Below are positions 42,281 to 52,565 of a stretch of 64,000 bases of DNA, piece by piece. A model generated the notes under the pieces. That model worked only from the letters and a program-made list of their open reading frames with translations. It was not told the origin of the DNA and did not search any database. Position numbers and translations under genes: made by a program. Position 1 is the stretch's first letter. Every line of letters starts with the position of its first letter. Origin of the DNA: Asparagopsis taxiformis (taxonomy: Eukaryota > Rhodophyta > Florideophyceae > Bonnemaisoniales > Bonnemaisoniaceae); contig JALQPE010000176.1 in the NCBI GenBank assembly GCA_030407315.1, forward strand, positions 62,001-126,000, in the 5' to 3' direction.

Positions 42281-42637
42281 CTCGCTCGCGGTAGGGTTGG
42301 ATTGGTCGCAACGCAAATGGGACGGAGGAACAAGTCGGGGGGGTTGAAGTAATAATTATGGGAAGAGGTACGGACAGGTGCAAAGTGCAAATTTTGGTCG
42401 ATGTCCTTTGAGCGTACTGCAGCGCAGGCAAGTGTTGTGCAGCAGTGCGAAGAAAATTTGAACGAGTGTTTTGCGAAAAACTGAAATTGCTCAACTTACA
42501 CTACAACGCACATACACGCAATTGGATTGCAATGATGTCATAAATCCGCGCCACACATGTTGACTACACGCCAAGTCTCCGCCAACCTTTCTACAGTCCA
42601 CCTGCCAACAGTTTAACCAAAAGCTACTTTACTCACT
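42281..42637. promoter_or_regulatory. RAB1 5' region with putative 5'-UTR intron
   Basis: A 357-bp gap between RAB1 and the enolase stop, both on the minus strand. It contains a likely 83-nt 5'-UTR intron at 42417-42499 (donor GTAAGTTG, acceptor CTGCAG). The transcription start must then lie between about 42500 and 42640. Confidence 0.5.
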
Positions 42638-43963
42638 CTAGATAGTCCACGGTGTGCGGAAGCTAGGTCCCGCATAGATGGCGTCGTCTCCGAGTTCCTC
42701 TTCGATGCGAAGCAACTGATTATACTTGGCCAGCCTCTCAGATCGGCACGGTGCACCCGTCTTGATCTGTGCCGTGCCAAGACCGACGCAAAGGTCCGCA
42801 ATAAACGTATCCTCCGTCTCGCCTGAGCGATGCGACACCATGACGCCCCATCCTGCATCGCGAGACAGTTTGCAGGCCTCGATAGCCTCCGTGATAGAAC
42901 CAATCTGATTCACCTTGAGCAATAGAGCGTTACACGCCTTCTTATCAATACCTGTCTGAATTCGCGAGGGGTTTGTCACCAGCAAGTCATCTCCAACGAT
43001 TTGTACGCTCTCTCCAACCGCGCCGGTCAATTTGCCGTACGCTTCCCAATCGTCTTGGTCAAACGGATCCTCAATAGAAACCATGGGGAACTGCGCAATA
43101 AATTCCTTGTACAGCTCGCCGAGCTTCTCACCGCTCAGTTGCTGAGATCCGTCATTCTGCGGGTTCTTAAAGTCCAGATCGTACACCTGAGCGTCCTCCT
43201 TCCAAAATTCGCTCGCTGCCACATCCATGCCCATCTTGATCTTCCCAGTATATCCCGCAAGTTCAATAGCCTCTTCGAGCAGCTTGAGCCCTTCCAGATT
43301 GTCCTGAATATTGGGCGCAAATCCACCCTCATCACCTACACTAGTGGCATCCAGACCATACTTCTTCTTGATGACCTTTTTCAAATTCTGATACGTCTCT
43401 GCGCCCATCTTCATCGCCTCACGGAATGTCGTAGCACCCACGGGCAAAATCATAAACTCCTGCATAGCGAGCTTGTTGCCCGCATGTGTTCCGCCATTGA
43501 TGACGTTGAGACTCGGTACCGGTAGCAACATCTTCGGGTTGCCCGCGAGATCGTTGAGATGCTTATACAGCGGGACGCCCTTAGCCTTGGCGCCGGCACG
43601 CGCAACAGCCATGCTGACACCGAGGATTGCATTGGCACCGAGGTTCTTCTTGAAGCCGCCGGGCGTTCCGTCGAGCTCGATCATCTTGGCATCGATGGCT
43701 GCTTGATCGGCCGAGTTCATTCCAATGATGGCACCGGCGATCTGCTCTTTCACGTTAGCCACAGCCTTGTCGACACCCTTGCCGAGATAGGCGCTCTTAT
43801 CGCCGTCACGCAACTCGAGAGCTTCATAGATTCCGGTCGATGCGCCAGACGGCACCATGGCTGAGAATTTTCCATCAGCCGTCGTCACCTCCACCTCGAC
43901 GGTGGGATTGCCGCGAGAGTCGAAGACGGAGCGCGCGTGAACTGCTGTGATTGTTCCAGACAT
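42638..43963 (-). CDS. ENO: Enolase (2-phosphoglycerate dehydratase)
   Basis: Glycolytic enzyme converting 2-phosphoglycerate to phosphoenolpyruvate. 441 residues, single exon, no presequence, so cytosolic. Catalytic and metal-site blocks are intact: [19 protein letters not shown] (loop 1 Ser), [13 protein letters not shown], catalytic Glu/Asp in [22 protein letters not shown] (Lys/Asp region), [14 protein letters not shown] (catalytic Lys), and signature [18 protein letters not shown]. The plant/apicomplexan EWGW-type pentapeptide insertion is absent at its usual place before the catalytic region. TPI, another glycolytic gene, is 10 kb away. Confidence 0.97.
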   Translation of the reverse strand: MSGTITAVHARSVFDSRGNPTVEVEVTTADGKFSAMVPSGASTGIYEALELRDGDKSAYLGKGVDKAVANVKEQIAGAIIGMNSADQAAIDAKMIELDGTPGGFKKNLGANAILGVSMAVARAGAKAKGVPLYKHLNDLAGNPKMLLPVPSLNVINGGTHAGNKLAMQEFMILPVGATTFREAMKMGAETYQNLKKVIKKKYGLDATSVGDEGGFAPNIQDNLEGLKLLEEAIELAGYTGKIKMGMDVAASEFWKEDAQVYDLDFKNPQNDGSQQLSGEKLGELYKEFIAQFPMVSIEDPFDQDDWEAYGKLTGAVGESVQIVGDDLLVTNPSRIQTGIDKKACNALLLKVNQIGSITEAIEACKLSRDAGWGVMVSHRSGETEDTFIADLCVGLGTAQIKTGAPCRSERLAKYNQLLRIEEELGDDAIYAGPSFRTPWTI

Positions 43964-44451
43964 GTTGGGGAAACGAGTTTGTGGTTGGATGATGGTCGAG
44001 AGGGGCGATCGATGTGGGGCACGTATCTAGAGTAAGTTGGCGATTGATTGATGGAGGGACGAAAATAGCCTGGCGCTTGCAGCTCCAATTCGGCATTAAA
44101 TTTGGCGCGACTGAGCTGCGGATCGAGTGGCCGTCTGAGGAATGACACAAGATACGACCAATAAAAAGGCGTGAAATGGGCGACAACGGAAATATTTCTC
44201 GAGACTATCGCCTGTGCTATCAACTTGCGCGTCAGATTGGCTCCGCCTCAATCTCTCTTCCATAAACACAACTACTACCGATTGCAAGGTCACGGCCATG
44301 AATCGTTTGTTGGCATCTATGACCTCCATTCATCTATGTACACATTGGCCACAGCATTTCATTGGTCTTGCCGTGTCGCAATGCCAATCACCATACCTTT
44401 CACATTCGACTGCTGTACCAAACTTTCATACCATCAATGTTGCCACTGATA
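43964..44451. other. Enolase promoter region
   Basis: A 488-bp gap upstream of enolase on its strand. On the coding strand, an ATTGG (inverted CCAAT) box next to a T-rich stretch lies at about 44155-44170, some 200 bp upstream of the start codon. This is only suggestive. Confidence 0.4.
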
Positions 44452-45624
44452 TCATTTCGAACCTAGTCCTTCCTGCTCAAGAGCTCTCAAAATTGCCAGC
44501 AATCGCAATGAATCCTTCCGACGCACCTCTCTTGCGTACTTTGCCAACTTCCTACTGCCTCCCCTCCCTTTAGCATCAATGCTATCAGCCTCCCTCAAAC
44601 CTGCCAGTCTTCCCTCGATAACCTGTCGCACAGCTCGTGCCGACACCCCGCATTTTATTGCACGAAGCGCATCACGCCCAGCAATAATTCTCTCCCCGCA
44701 ATGAAACGGCATTTCAAACCGTTCTCCGCCCACACTTACAGCACGCCCCTTCTTGCGCAACGAACGCATCCTGATAACTAACCGGCACTCCTCGAGGCAT
44801 CGCATCTGTGCTCGCAGTTCTCGTTCTAGCAGACCAGTATCATCGTATGGATTCGGTATATCAATATAGCCGTACCGAAGCAGTAATTCACTGTTAGGAC
44901 GGTGCCTGTATGTGTTGAGTAATTCCGTTCCTTCTGATATCGCCATAATTGTTTCCATTTCCAAACCTCCGTCATCGTGGTAGAAGAGATTGGCATTTGT
45001 TCCCGTCGTTGTTGCATTTAACATGTCTGCCATAGGCACACACGCAGTCATCTGGCCGCCGTTGGGTCTGTCTAGTGTGAAGGAATAAGCGCTCACGACT
45101 GCACTGAAACGTAGGAATGATGCCAATGATATTGTTGAACAGATATCAGGATCACTTACAACTCTTGAAAAGAATGGAGCTACAAGTTTGTGGTAAGCAG
45201 TTGTAATTTCCTTTTTCCGTAATCTCATATCGATTCCAGTTCCCTTCAGCAGCCTGACGTCTCTCTTGTTCCAAAGAAGCGGTAGGCTGAAAGAAGTTGG
45301 TAGGATGTCAAAGTAAGCCTTCCATTTGGATGATGACCCTTGCACATGGAATTCATACAAAAGGGCCACCACAAGAGAGAGCCAACCTGAGAAGTTTGCG
45401 TCTGAGATATCGTGATGAATAGCGATATTCTCTGCGTGGAGCAAGACATTGCAGGGTATTCTAAATATCCTATGTCCTTCTGGTAGGTTGTGACTGGCAA
45501 TTACTCCTCTCTCTCCATCCGATTGTACTCGACCAATTTTCACTCCGTTAACCTGAAAACCACATTGTTCCATCCACTGGTTAAAAATGGCCACCCGTGC
45601 CATATGGTCACCTTTAAATTCCAT
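44452..45624 (-). CDS. SETD6/RKM4-like SET-domain protein lysine methyltransferase
   Basis: Non-histone lysine methyltransferase of the RuBisCO-LSMT/SETD6 class, 390 residues from ATG 45624 (the longer open frame has no ATG). The split SET domain starts with VKIGRVQSDGERGVIA and RIFRIPCNVLL, contains a long alpha-helical insert, and closes with VPMADMLNATTTGTNANLF and ELLNTYRHRPNSELLLRYGYID followed by PNPYDDTG, the pattern of SETD6 and yeast Rkm4. Two usual positions differ: LLNH is MLNA and NTYG is NTYR. The C-terminal Rubis-substrate-binding-like part is helical and charged. Ribosomal protein L42 is the Rkm4 substrate; the target here is unknown. Confidence 0.82.
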   Translation of the reverse strand: MEFKGDHMARVAIFNQWMEQCGFQVNGVKIGRVQSDGERGVIASHNLPEGHRIFRIPCNVLLHAENIAIHHDISDANFSGWLSLVVALLYEFHVQGSSSKWKAYFDILPTSFSLPLLWNKRDVRLLKGTGIDMRLRKKEITTAYHKLVAPFFSRVVSDPDICSTISLASFLRFSAVVSAYSFTLDRPNGGQMTACVPMADMLNATTTGTNANLFYHDDGGLEMETIMAISEGTELLNTYRHRPNSELLLRYGYIDIPNPYDDTGLLERELRAQMRCLEECRLVIRMRSLRKKGRAVSVGGERFEMPFHCGERIIAGRDALRAIKCGVSARAVRQVIEGRLAGLREADSIDAKGRGGSRKLAKYAREVRRKDSLRLLAILRALEQEGLGSK

Positions 45625-46083
45625 AACTTCTGGGAAAATTGATCCGTGTGTGTTCGTTTCTTCAGTAACAGAGTACACTCTCTTGATTTTCGCCTGCTGA
45701 ATCCTTTCCAGGACGCTAACGATTTTCCCTATGCAACGCCACACAATTGGGCAGTTCCCGGTTGGACCAATGGAAAACTCTAGTGGTCAACGTGGACGTC
45801 CCGGACGGCGTAACGGCAAATTGCTTTGAAACAAAAATCAGTTTTGGTAATTTAGAACATGTTTGAACTTGAGTGTATGCTGCAGCAACCATGTAGCTCC
45901 TACGTTACCAGGCTCTCAAGGACTTCATTGCATTGATGCGTCACTGACGGAAAGTCTTTTAACGTTATGTAGCCTGGCAGGCAATCTCCCATCAAGCACA
46001 TACCGAGATGCTTACAATTCAGTGATCTGCTTCGACAAAGTGAATGGAACTACACACTGGTTTCCCTACCCATTACAATATCG
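45625..46083. other. Spacer upstream of the SET gene
   Basis: A 459-bp gap. It should hold the SET gene promoter; the frame of that gene is open for 40 more codons but lacks an ATG. Nothing else seen. Confidence 0.4.
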
Positions 46084-46844
46084 TTAAAGCAATCTTGTGT
46101 ACCGTGAAAATTTAGGTAGGCCTACTTCAGGAGACATGAGCCGACACCGCTCAATAACTTCCAGAACTGGCTTCACTTCATAGAGGATAGAAGTTTTCAA
46201 TGAGAGCATGAATTCAGTTATTTCTGTCTTCGAACATTCTTCCACAATTCTCTTCAGGTGGCGTAGAATGGAACCATCTCTAGACGAGGGAAAAACCATT
46301 TTCTTTAAAGGGAGCTGTCGTGATTGAGATAGTGTTTCCTTTGATTCTCCCATTAGGTTCTCTCTCAGAAGAGAAATATGGATTCTTCATGAAGCATTGA
46401 CTATCAGTTATTTGAAGAGTATGATTTCCGGATTGTGAGCCATGATGGAATATGGTAACGATGGATATTTTGTAGCACCTGGTACATAGAGCTTAAATAT
46501 GTATACTATATGAAATCTACGACTGTAGCACCATGCATGAGCTAGCTTACTTTCGTTTCTGTATAAATTAGCGACATCACATGGGTGACAATCTCAAAAG
46601 CTTTGTCTAATTGCAACTTACGTGATATACATTCATCGTATACCAAGGCATCCCAAATCTTGTATGAGGATTCGAAATTGAATGAAAGAATCTGCAGCAG
46701 TTTGATTTGGCAATAGTAAATACAAGTCGGCGCAGCATGTTCCAATGCAATCGTTTGGAAAGGTATCCGGATCGAGAAAATGAGTTGAAATCTTGGACTC
46801 TTAGCGTTTTGAAGATGATTAGGATGGGAAAATAAGGCTTCCAT
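46084..46844 (-). pseudogene. Unresolved spliced gene or gene remnant
   Basis: Two stretches on the minus strand look like exons of one gene that I do not recognise. The first starts at ATG 46844 (MEALFSHPNHLQNAK) and includes YKIWDALVYDECIS just before a strong GTAAGTTG donor at 46614-46621; the frame also stays open past that donor to a second donor-like GTAAGC near 46547. The second stretch (46084-46353) is helical and charged (HLKRIVEECSKTEITEFML). I could not find a join that keeps the frame with confidence. It may be an intact multi-exon gene or a decaying one. Confidence 0.3.
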
Positions 46845-47087
46845 GACAATGGTGGAAGGGATTGACCAGAACGTAACGGAGCGCGGTCTACATAGTTTCT
46901 GCAGTCAGTTTGGAGGGTAGTGATATTGATAGATGGGCATGCTACAGGTGCGAGTGGTTGGTCCCCATTTTACCGGACAAGTTGTATGATGCAGTTTCCA
47001 AGTCGTTGTCACATAGGTATTATGCATTGAGCAAGCTAATAATAGCGCGCGGAAACTGAGTAGGTGCAATGAACATTTGAAAGTAGC

Positions 47088-47927
47088 TCAGGCACTATAC
47101 TGGCGTTGATTCTTTCGAGCATCGTCATAGAGCGAACAACACAAGTCTTCCAGATTTGTTCGACAAGTCTCAGACGAGTTGGCTGAAACTATCGCGAGGC
47201 ACAGAAAGGAGGCACTCGATTTCTGTATCATGCAGTTGTGATCATAAGCCTGCATCATTACACTCATATTGGATTGAGTGAGCTCGAAGGGGTGGGATAT
47301 AAAAATGCGGTAGGCGGAAAAGCGATTATGTGATAGTTGTGTGGTTTGATCTCCAGTTAGCATGCCAACCTGGAAATCGTATGGATCGTCATCATGTTCA
47401 TCAGATGATACTACGACACGAATAGCTACATTGGAAAAATCGGAGTAGGATGATTGATAATCAATTTTGAAGATAAGGAATACACGATAAAGTCCTGGAT
47501 TGGGAATCGTCCAACGTTTGAAAATATCAAACCACCAGACAAAACGGAGTCTAGCGTGATAGGATTGGTTGTCTCGGAGCCAGTAACTGGTATTATTTCC
47601 CCAGATAATGTCACAGTTGTAGCCTAAAGCAAGGTATGCCCATGTTGAATATGAAGTTGAAAATACAAGCCAGACATGGTGAGAAGGGTCATATTCACCG
47701 TGGGTAACAACACGCTTGAGCCTTTGAAAGGAATCGTTGGCAGTAGACGAGTGGATAAGATCTGAGCGTGAAGGAGGTAGCATGTTAGACCAGAGCTCAG
47801 TATCTGCGAATACGGCAGTCCTGCACAAGCGACATGTTTTAGATATGGTTAGGATATCTCGGAAAGAAAGGTGACTGAGGATATTAGAAAGGATTCCGTT
47901 TGGGAGTTGGGTGAGAGGTAGAGACAT
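47088..47927 (-). CDS. F-box protein with PP2/Nictaba-like C-terminal domain
   Basis: Substrate receptor of an SCF ubiquitin ligase, 279 residues from ATG 47927 (MSLPLTQLPNGIL). The F-box is residues about 6-50: LPNGILSNILSHLSFRDIL, then KTCRLCRTAVFADTELW and LPPS. The remainder resembles the phloem-protein-2 (Nictaba) lectin domain of plant F-box/PP2-B proteins: CDIIWGNNTSYWL, RFVWWFDIFKRW, and YRVFLIFK in the order of WG-x-x-x-x-YW, WL-x-I-x-G, Y-x-x-YLVFK. PP2 domains bind glycans, here probably to choose glycoprotein targets. SKP1, its expected partner, is encoded in this window. The F-box is firm; PP2 similarity is by motif order only. Confidence 0.65.
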   Translation of the reverse strand: MSLPLTQLPNGILSNILSHLSFRDILTISKTCRLCRTAVFADTELWSNMLPPSRSDLIHSSTANDSFQRLKRVVTHGEYDPSHHVWLVFSTSYSTWAYLALGYNCDIIWGNNTSYWLRDNQSYHARLRFVWWFDIFKRWTIPNPGLYRVFLIFKIDYQSSYSDFSNVAIRVVVSSDEHDDDPYDFQVGMLTGDQTTQLSHNRFSAYRIFISHPFELTQSNMSVMMQAYDHNCMIQKSSASFLCLAIVSANSSETCRTNLEDLCCSLYDDARKNQRQYSA

Positions 47928-48566
47928 GGTGAGTAACGGAGGAGGTTGGGCTACTAGCGACGCTGTGACCAAGGATGGATGAACGGGCAACAAATTTGTG
48001 AAAAAGAGTTGGGGATTGATAAAAAGTTTGAAATAGATTGGTAGTTTTGGGTGTAGCGGTGTAAACTCGGGAGTTGTGACGTAGGTGTGGTGTCGCGAGG
48101 GGAAAAGTGCGGACGAGCGGGATGGAGCGTGGCAGACGGTGGCGGTGGTTGATGCATGTGTCACGTGAGAAGAGCATGCAATTTTGAACAAGACCCGATC
48201 GGTCTTGCGGGTGCCGAAAGGATCGAGTGATGCAACGCTTTGCTGTAGTACACTTGCATTCACGGTGTGTGAATGGTTTCAAACAAGTGTGGCGGGCAAA
48301 GCTATTTGCGCGAGGGAAAGAAAGAAAGAAACTGTCCATCGGGTGGGCTGTGCTACGGTGTGCTGCGCAGCGAGTCCATTGTTTATACAGTTTGCGCACA
48401 AGGCCTCGTTGTACAAACACATCTGAGCCGCGGCTGCGCTGGCAAACGCCTATACCAATTGAGCCTACAAGTAAATCCGCTGCTCCATTCAAGCAGTGGG
48501 CGAGTATAATTTTCTGCACCAAGGCTCATTAATAGTGTCTGATCTGCGAGTCGACTTGTGGAAAAC

Positions 48567-48597
48567 GGCGCTGCGTGGCGCTGCGCTGTGGTGCTCG
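48567..48597 (-). repeat. Period-5 tract, inverted orientation
   Basis: About six 5-nt GCGCT-like units, reverse complement of the RGYNY family. Confidence 0.55.
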
Positions 48598-49000
48598 CAA
48601 TAATAATATACAGTGATGTCAGAGTATATTCTTGGTGGGCACCTGATCAGCCAGTTGGTTGCTCTTTACTCTGCTCTGCTCAGTAGCGCTCCATACAGTA
48701 GCTGCAACAGCATACTTGGCGCGGCGTCCTTCCCCTCTTACGTTTGCCACAAACCCAATAGCGTCCACCGGCGCGCACTGTTTGCTTTGCGCTGTATGGC
48801 GCGACATGACTCATCTGACGTGGATAGCTGCAACGGCAACCATACTGTAGCTTGCTCGATTCGACTGCGTGCGCTACCCCATCCTACGTCTTGATTTTCT
48901 ACCGACAAATAGGTTGGCGTATATGACAACCGCCCGGCCTGGCCTGCATTCAACTTGTTTCCAAGCTGCGCCGCGCAGACCGTTGTACGGATGCAAGTTG

Positions 49001-49045
49001 AGTGCGGCGCGGCGCGGCGTAGTGTAGCGCAGCCTAGTCTAGCGC
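49001..49045 (+). repeat. Period-5 tract, nine RGYNY units
   Basis: Nine unbroken units (45 nt), for example AGTGC, GGCGC, GGCGT, AGTGT and AGTCT. All follow purine, G, pyrimidine, any, pyrimidine. Same unit number and length as the tract at 34185-34229, though the sequences differ. Confidence 0.8.
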
Positions 49046-49743
49046 TCAACGTTGGACAGGGGCTGTACGCCTGCCTAACCGCAGCGACCGCTGCCATTGC
49101 CTCGAAACAAAAGTACTAAATAGCGGCGCACGGCCGCTCGGCCAGCCAAGCGCAGACTTAAAAATAGAAGTTATCGAATAACGCGCAGATGATGTTGGTA
49201 GAGTGTCAGCATAAATCCATCCATTCAGACCAATGAAAAGGAGATGCGATCCATAACAAACTTGTTCTCAACCAAATGATCGATCACAGCTCGCTTGCAG
49301 CGCTCGCAACGTGTGATATTTTATCGCCCCAAAGGACCGCATTGGACCGTATCGCGACCCAGCCCCGCTCACGCAGATTTTTCTTAATCCACTCATTTTT
49401 TTTAAAAAATAAAACACAACCCGACGCCGATCACAATCAATGCATGCGTGAGTCAGTGCGTGCTCCATACAAACATCCGCAAAACATCATCTCTATCATA
49501 CGTCCACATTACCTACAACTCTACACCTCAATGGCACATCCACGACTCGATGTCCAACCTGTCCATCCTCAGATGCTACCCTACTTGCACATAAACTCAT
49601 GCATCATCATTGCGCCTTCGCTCACTGTCCTAAAATCCCTCGACCAAACGCACAATCAACCCTTCACCCCCACCTTGCTCACCATTTTCATGCATCCGCG
49701 CAACCATCTCCCCGCCCGCTCCCCGCCGCCTCACCTTTGAACA

Positions 49744-51282
49744 ATGACGTTCACTTCCCTCTTCACCCAACCCTCCTCCGTCACCCACACCCCGCGCTCC
49801 GACTCCTCCCGCATCCCGATGTCCACCGACCTCCGTCCCTCCTCCCCCCGTACCGTCCTCCTCCGAAACATCTCCCTCCTCTGGACTGGCCACGACGACC
49901 GCCTTCGCACCGACTGCTCCGTGTTCGTGCACGACGGCTTCATAAACTGGGTCGGCGACTCCAACCAATCTCTCCCGCCCTCTCTCGCAACCGCCCACTA
50001 CACCGTGCAGGATATGACCGGCCGTCTCGTTACCCCGGGACTCATCAATACCCACCATCACATGTATCAGAGTCTTACCAAATCTATGGCCCGCGAATCA
50101 CAGCTCTTCGAGTGGCTCCAGAGTCTCTACCCACTCTGGCAGTATCTCACCCCCGATATGGTTTATAAATCCGCAAAGTTTGCCATTGCTGAATTGCTCC
50201 TGTCCGGATGCACCCTCACCTCAGACCTCTTGTACTTGTACCCCAATGGTGTCACCCTAGATGACACAATTAGAGCCGCCAAAGAGTTGGGCATTCGATT
50301 CATGCCCTGTCGTGGTGCAGTGTCCGTCGGACAGAGCAGTGGTGGTCTCCCACCAGATGTTCTATGCGAGAATGAGGACTTTATCCTGCGCGACATGAGA
50401 CGCCTCATCAACCAATATCACGATGCTAAAGAGGGCGCAATGATTCGCATTGCGCTTGCCCCGTGCTCACCGTTTAGCGTATCGCGTAATTTAATGATCA
50501 AGGCAGCTGAATTGGCGCGAGAGTTTCCGCATGTCATGCTTCATACTCACTTCGCCGAGAATAGCAGTGATATCGACTACATGAACAACAATCTGAAACA
50601 GTCCCTAATTGAGTATTTGGAGGACTGCAAATGGAACAAAAGCGATTGCTGGTTTGCTCACTGTGTCAAACTGACAGACCACGAGGACAAAGATGTATCT
50701 GAGATTCAATACTTTGCGAATAACGGACTCGGTGTGTCGCACTGCCCAGTATCAAATTGTAGGCTAGCGTCTGGCATTGCTCCTATTCGCAAGATGCTGG
50801 ACAGCGGTGTCAAGGTCAGCATTGGCGTAGACGGCTCTGCTAGCAATGATTCAGGCAATCTACTGGCTGAGGCGCGAATGGCGCTAATGCTTGCGAGGGT
50901 GAAAGATGAGAGGGCGGACGCACTGACGACGACAGAAGCGCTACGTATTGCAACTGCGGGTGGTGCTGCTGTTCTGGGTCGCACGGATGTTGGAACGATT
51001 GAAAGTGGCATGTGTGCTGACATGGTGGGATGGCGGTTGGACTCTGCATGTTTCGCTGGTTGTTTGCACAGCAACGCAGCAATACTGGGTGGGCTGATAT
51101 TGGGAAACGGGGGTGACCTGAAGGCGGACTTTGTGATGGTGGATGGAAAAGCTGTGGTGAGAGACGGGCAGTTGGCTGGAGAAGAGGATATGAGTGCAAT
51201 TACTAGGGAACATAATGCTGCGGCGCGTGAGCTGGCTATTGCGGCTAAGACGGGGTATTCAGCGACGAATTCAAATTCATAA
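49744..51282 (+). CDS. 8-Oxoguanine-deaminase-type amidohydrolase
   Basis: Metal-dependent aminohydrolase of the AtzA/TrzA/8-oxoguanine deaminase group, 512 residues, single exon. The first 35 residues are Ser/Pro/Thr-rich and could be a transit peptide or extension. Metal ligands are all present: GLINTHHHMYQ (HxH), HTHFAE, WFAHCVKL and SIGVDGSASND (Asp). LFEWLQSLYPLWQYLTPDM, LLLSGCTLTSDLLYLYPNG, SVGQSSGGLPPD and APCSPFSVSR are the blocks that separate bacterial 8-oxoguanine deaminases from guanine deaminase and AtzA. It would convert 8-oxoguanine to urate, clearing an oxidised purine. The strong likeness to bacterial enzymes suggests old horizontal transfer, though the codon use is not obviously foreign. 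Confidence 0.85.
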   Translation: MTFTSLFTQPSSVTHTPRSDSSRIPMSTDLRPSSPRTVLLRNISLLWTGHDDRLRTDCSVFVHDGFINWVGDSNQSLPPSLATAHYTVQDMTGRLVTPGLINTHHHMYQSLTKSMARESQLFEWLQSLYPLWQYLTPDMVYKSAKFAIAELLLSGCTLTSDLLYLYPNGVTLDDTIRAAKELGIRFMPCRGAVSVGQSSGGLPPDVLCENEDFILRDMRRLINQYHDAKEGAMIRIALAPCSPFSVSRNLMIKAAELAREFPHVMLHTHFAENSSDIDYMNNNLKQSLIEYLEDCKWNKSDCWFAHCVKLTDHEDKDVSEIQYFANNGLGVSHCPVSNCRLASGIAPIRKMLDSGVKVSIGVDGSASNDSGNLLAEARMALMLARVKDERADALTTTEALRIATAGGAAVLGRTDVGTIESGMCADMVGWRLDSACFAGCLHSNAAILGGLILGNGGDLKADFVMVDGKAVVRDGQLAGEEDMSAITREHNAAARELAIAAKTGYSATNSNS

Positions 51283-52565
51283 CAAAAGGCTGTGGGGTAA
51301 TGTAGTCAGGGATGTTTTTATAATGTAAGAAAGGGAGTTTAAAGTGGAACGGGCAATTGTTATTAAGATTGAAGCAGAGATGCATGGGATGCTGAAAGTG
51401 GAGATGTGCGTTACGTCACATTGCGACTCGTGCAATGTGTAATTGGGGATGCCACCTTGAGCCGTTTCCTTGAGCAATCAAAAGTATTCCAACAGCACAC
51501 GCAACATACATTGGGCGGCGCGGCTTGCGTGGCACGATTGAATTTACGCGCTGGAACGGCAGCGATTGGGCCACTTATTGCGTACAGAAATAGAACATTA
51601 CAGTTGCAATACTCGCTGGATCACATTGCGATTCGCGAGCTACGGCTGGGCCGTGTGGAAGATATTGGAAGCAAAGCGATACCCTTGGCAAGCTGCGCCA
51701 AATGAGTGTTCACTCCCATGTTGTATCCCAGTTAGCTTGATATTCCTCATAGCGCAGAGAGCGCATCGATTGTACGCAAGTAGAACCGTTGAGGCTCAAT
51801 GCGGTGGTTGAGCGCCAAAACCTCGCATTTGCCCGTGCATTCAGCGCCGACAAATGGGTGTATCGGCGCGCCGCCGCGCGATACGACGACCGTCACCTGC
51901 TGACTCAGCCCCCTTTATGTCGACCGCACATGTGTTCGGCGCGCGCGTCGTCTTGACTGCGTACCTTGCCATGCACGCAATTTGTGCAATGGAATCGTTT
52001 GGCATGAAATCGAGTCGCCACACCTCCAGTTTGATTGGTGCAACTCGCCCGAACCGTCTTCCTTCAATGCCACCGTATAATTTTTTATTTGCACGCCAGC
52101 AACAAACAGCGAAGCTAAAAAGTGCGTGTGCTCCTAATCGATCCGTCCGAACGGTCCGCCCCACTCCTGGTAGCAGATTTTTTTGGCCCTCTAGTGTATT
52201 CCTCCCCAGATTCGTGCGCTTGTAGTGTCAACACTCTGGCCAATGAGCCAAAACGAATCTCCAAGTCTTTCTCCACTTTGTGTCCGTCGTCGACATGTGG
52301 CAGCAGAACATTGCAGCATGCACAGTTCATTTTCAATTATCCAACCATTTTTTTTTCGCTAGAAATAGAAAAAATCACAACAGTCTTGCAAGGTGTCCTC
52401 AAAGTGAGCTCCTTTCCCGCCCGTCCATTCGCCATTCTGCGTGTTTGACGACACCGGTCGTGCACAATACCAAAACACTCCTGAGTGCCCGCACGCAATT
52501 CTAAACTGCCACCTTTACCACCAACATAAACGTAGAACTTTCAACCCATCCCCATTCGCAAGCCC
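51283..52565. other. 1.3 kb gap
   Basis: Lies between two plus-strand genes. Only short overlapping open stretches are seen. GC-rich around 51500-51540 and 51860-51900. Presumably holds the UVR-ApaG promoter. Confidence 0.5.

Larger units (their letters stand above)
47928..49743. other. 1.8 kb divergent intergenic region
   Basis: Lies between the divergent F-box and amidohydrolase genes and must contain both promoters. No gene seen. It holds two period-5 tracts (listed) and an A/T run at 49396-49413. Confidence 0.5.
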
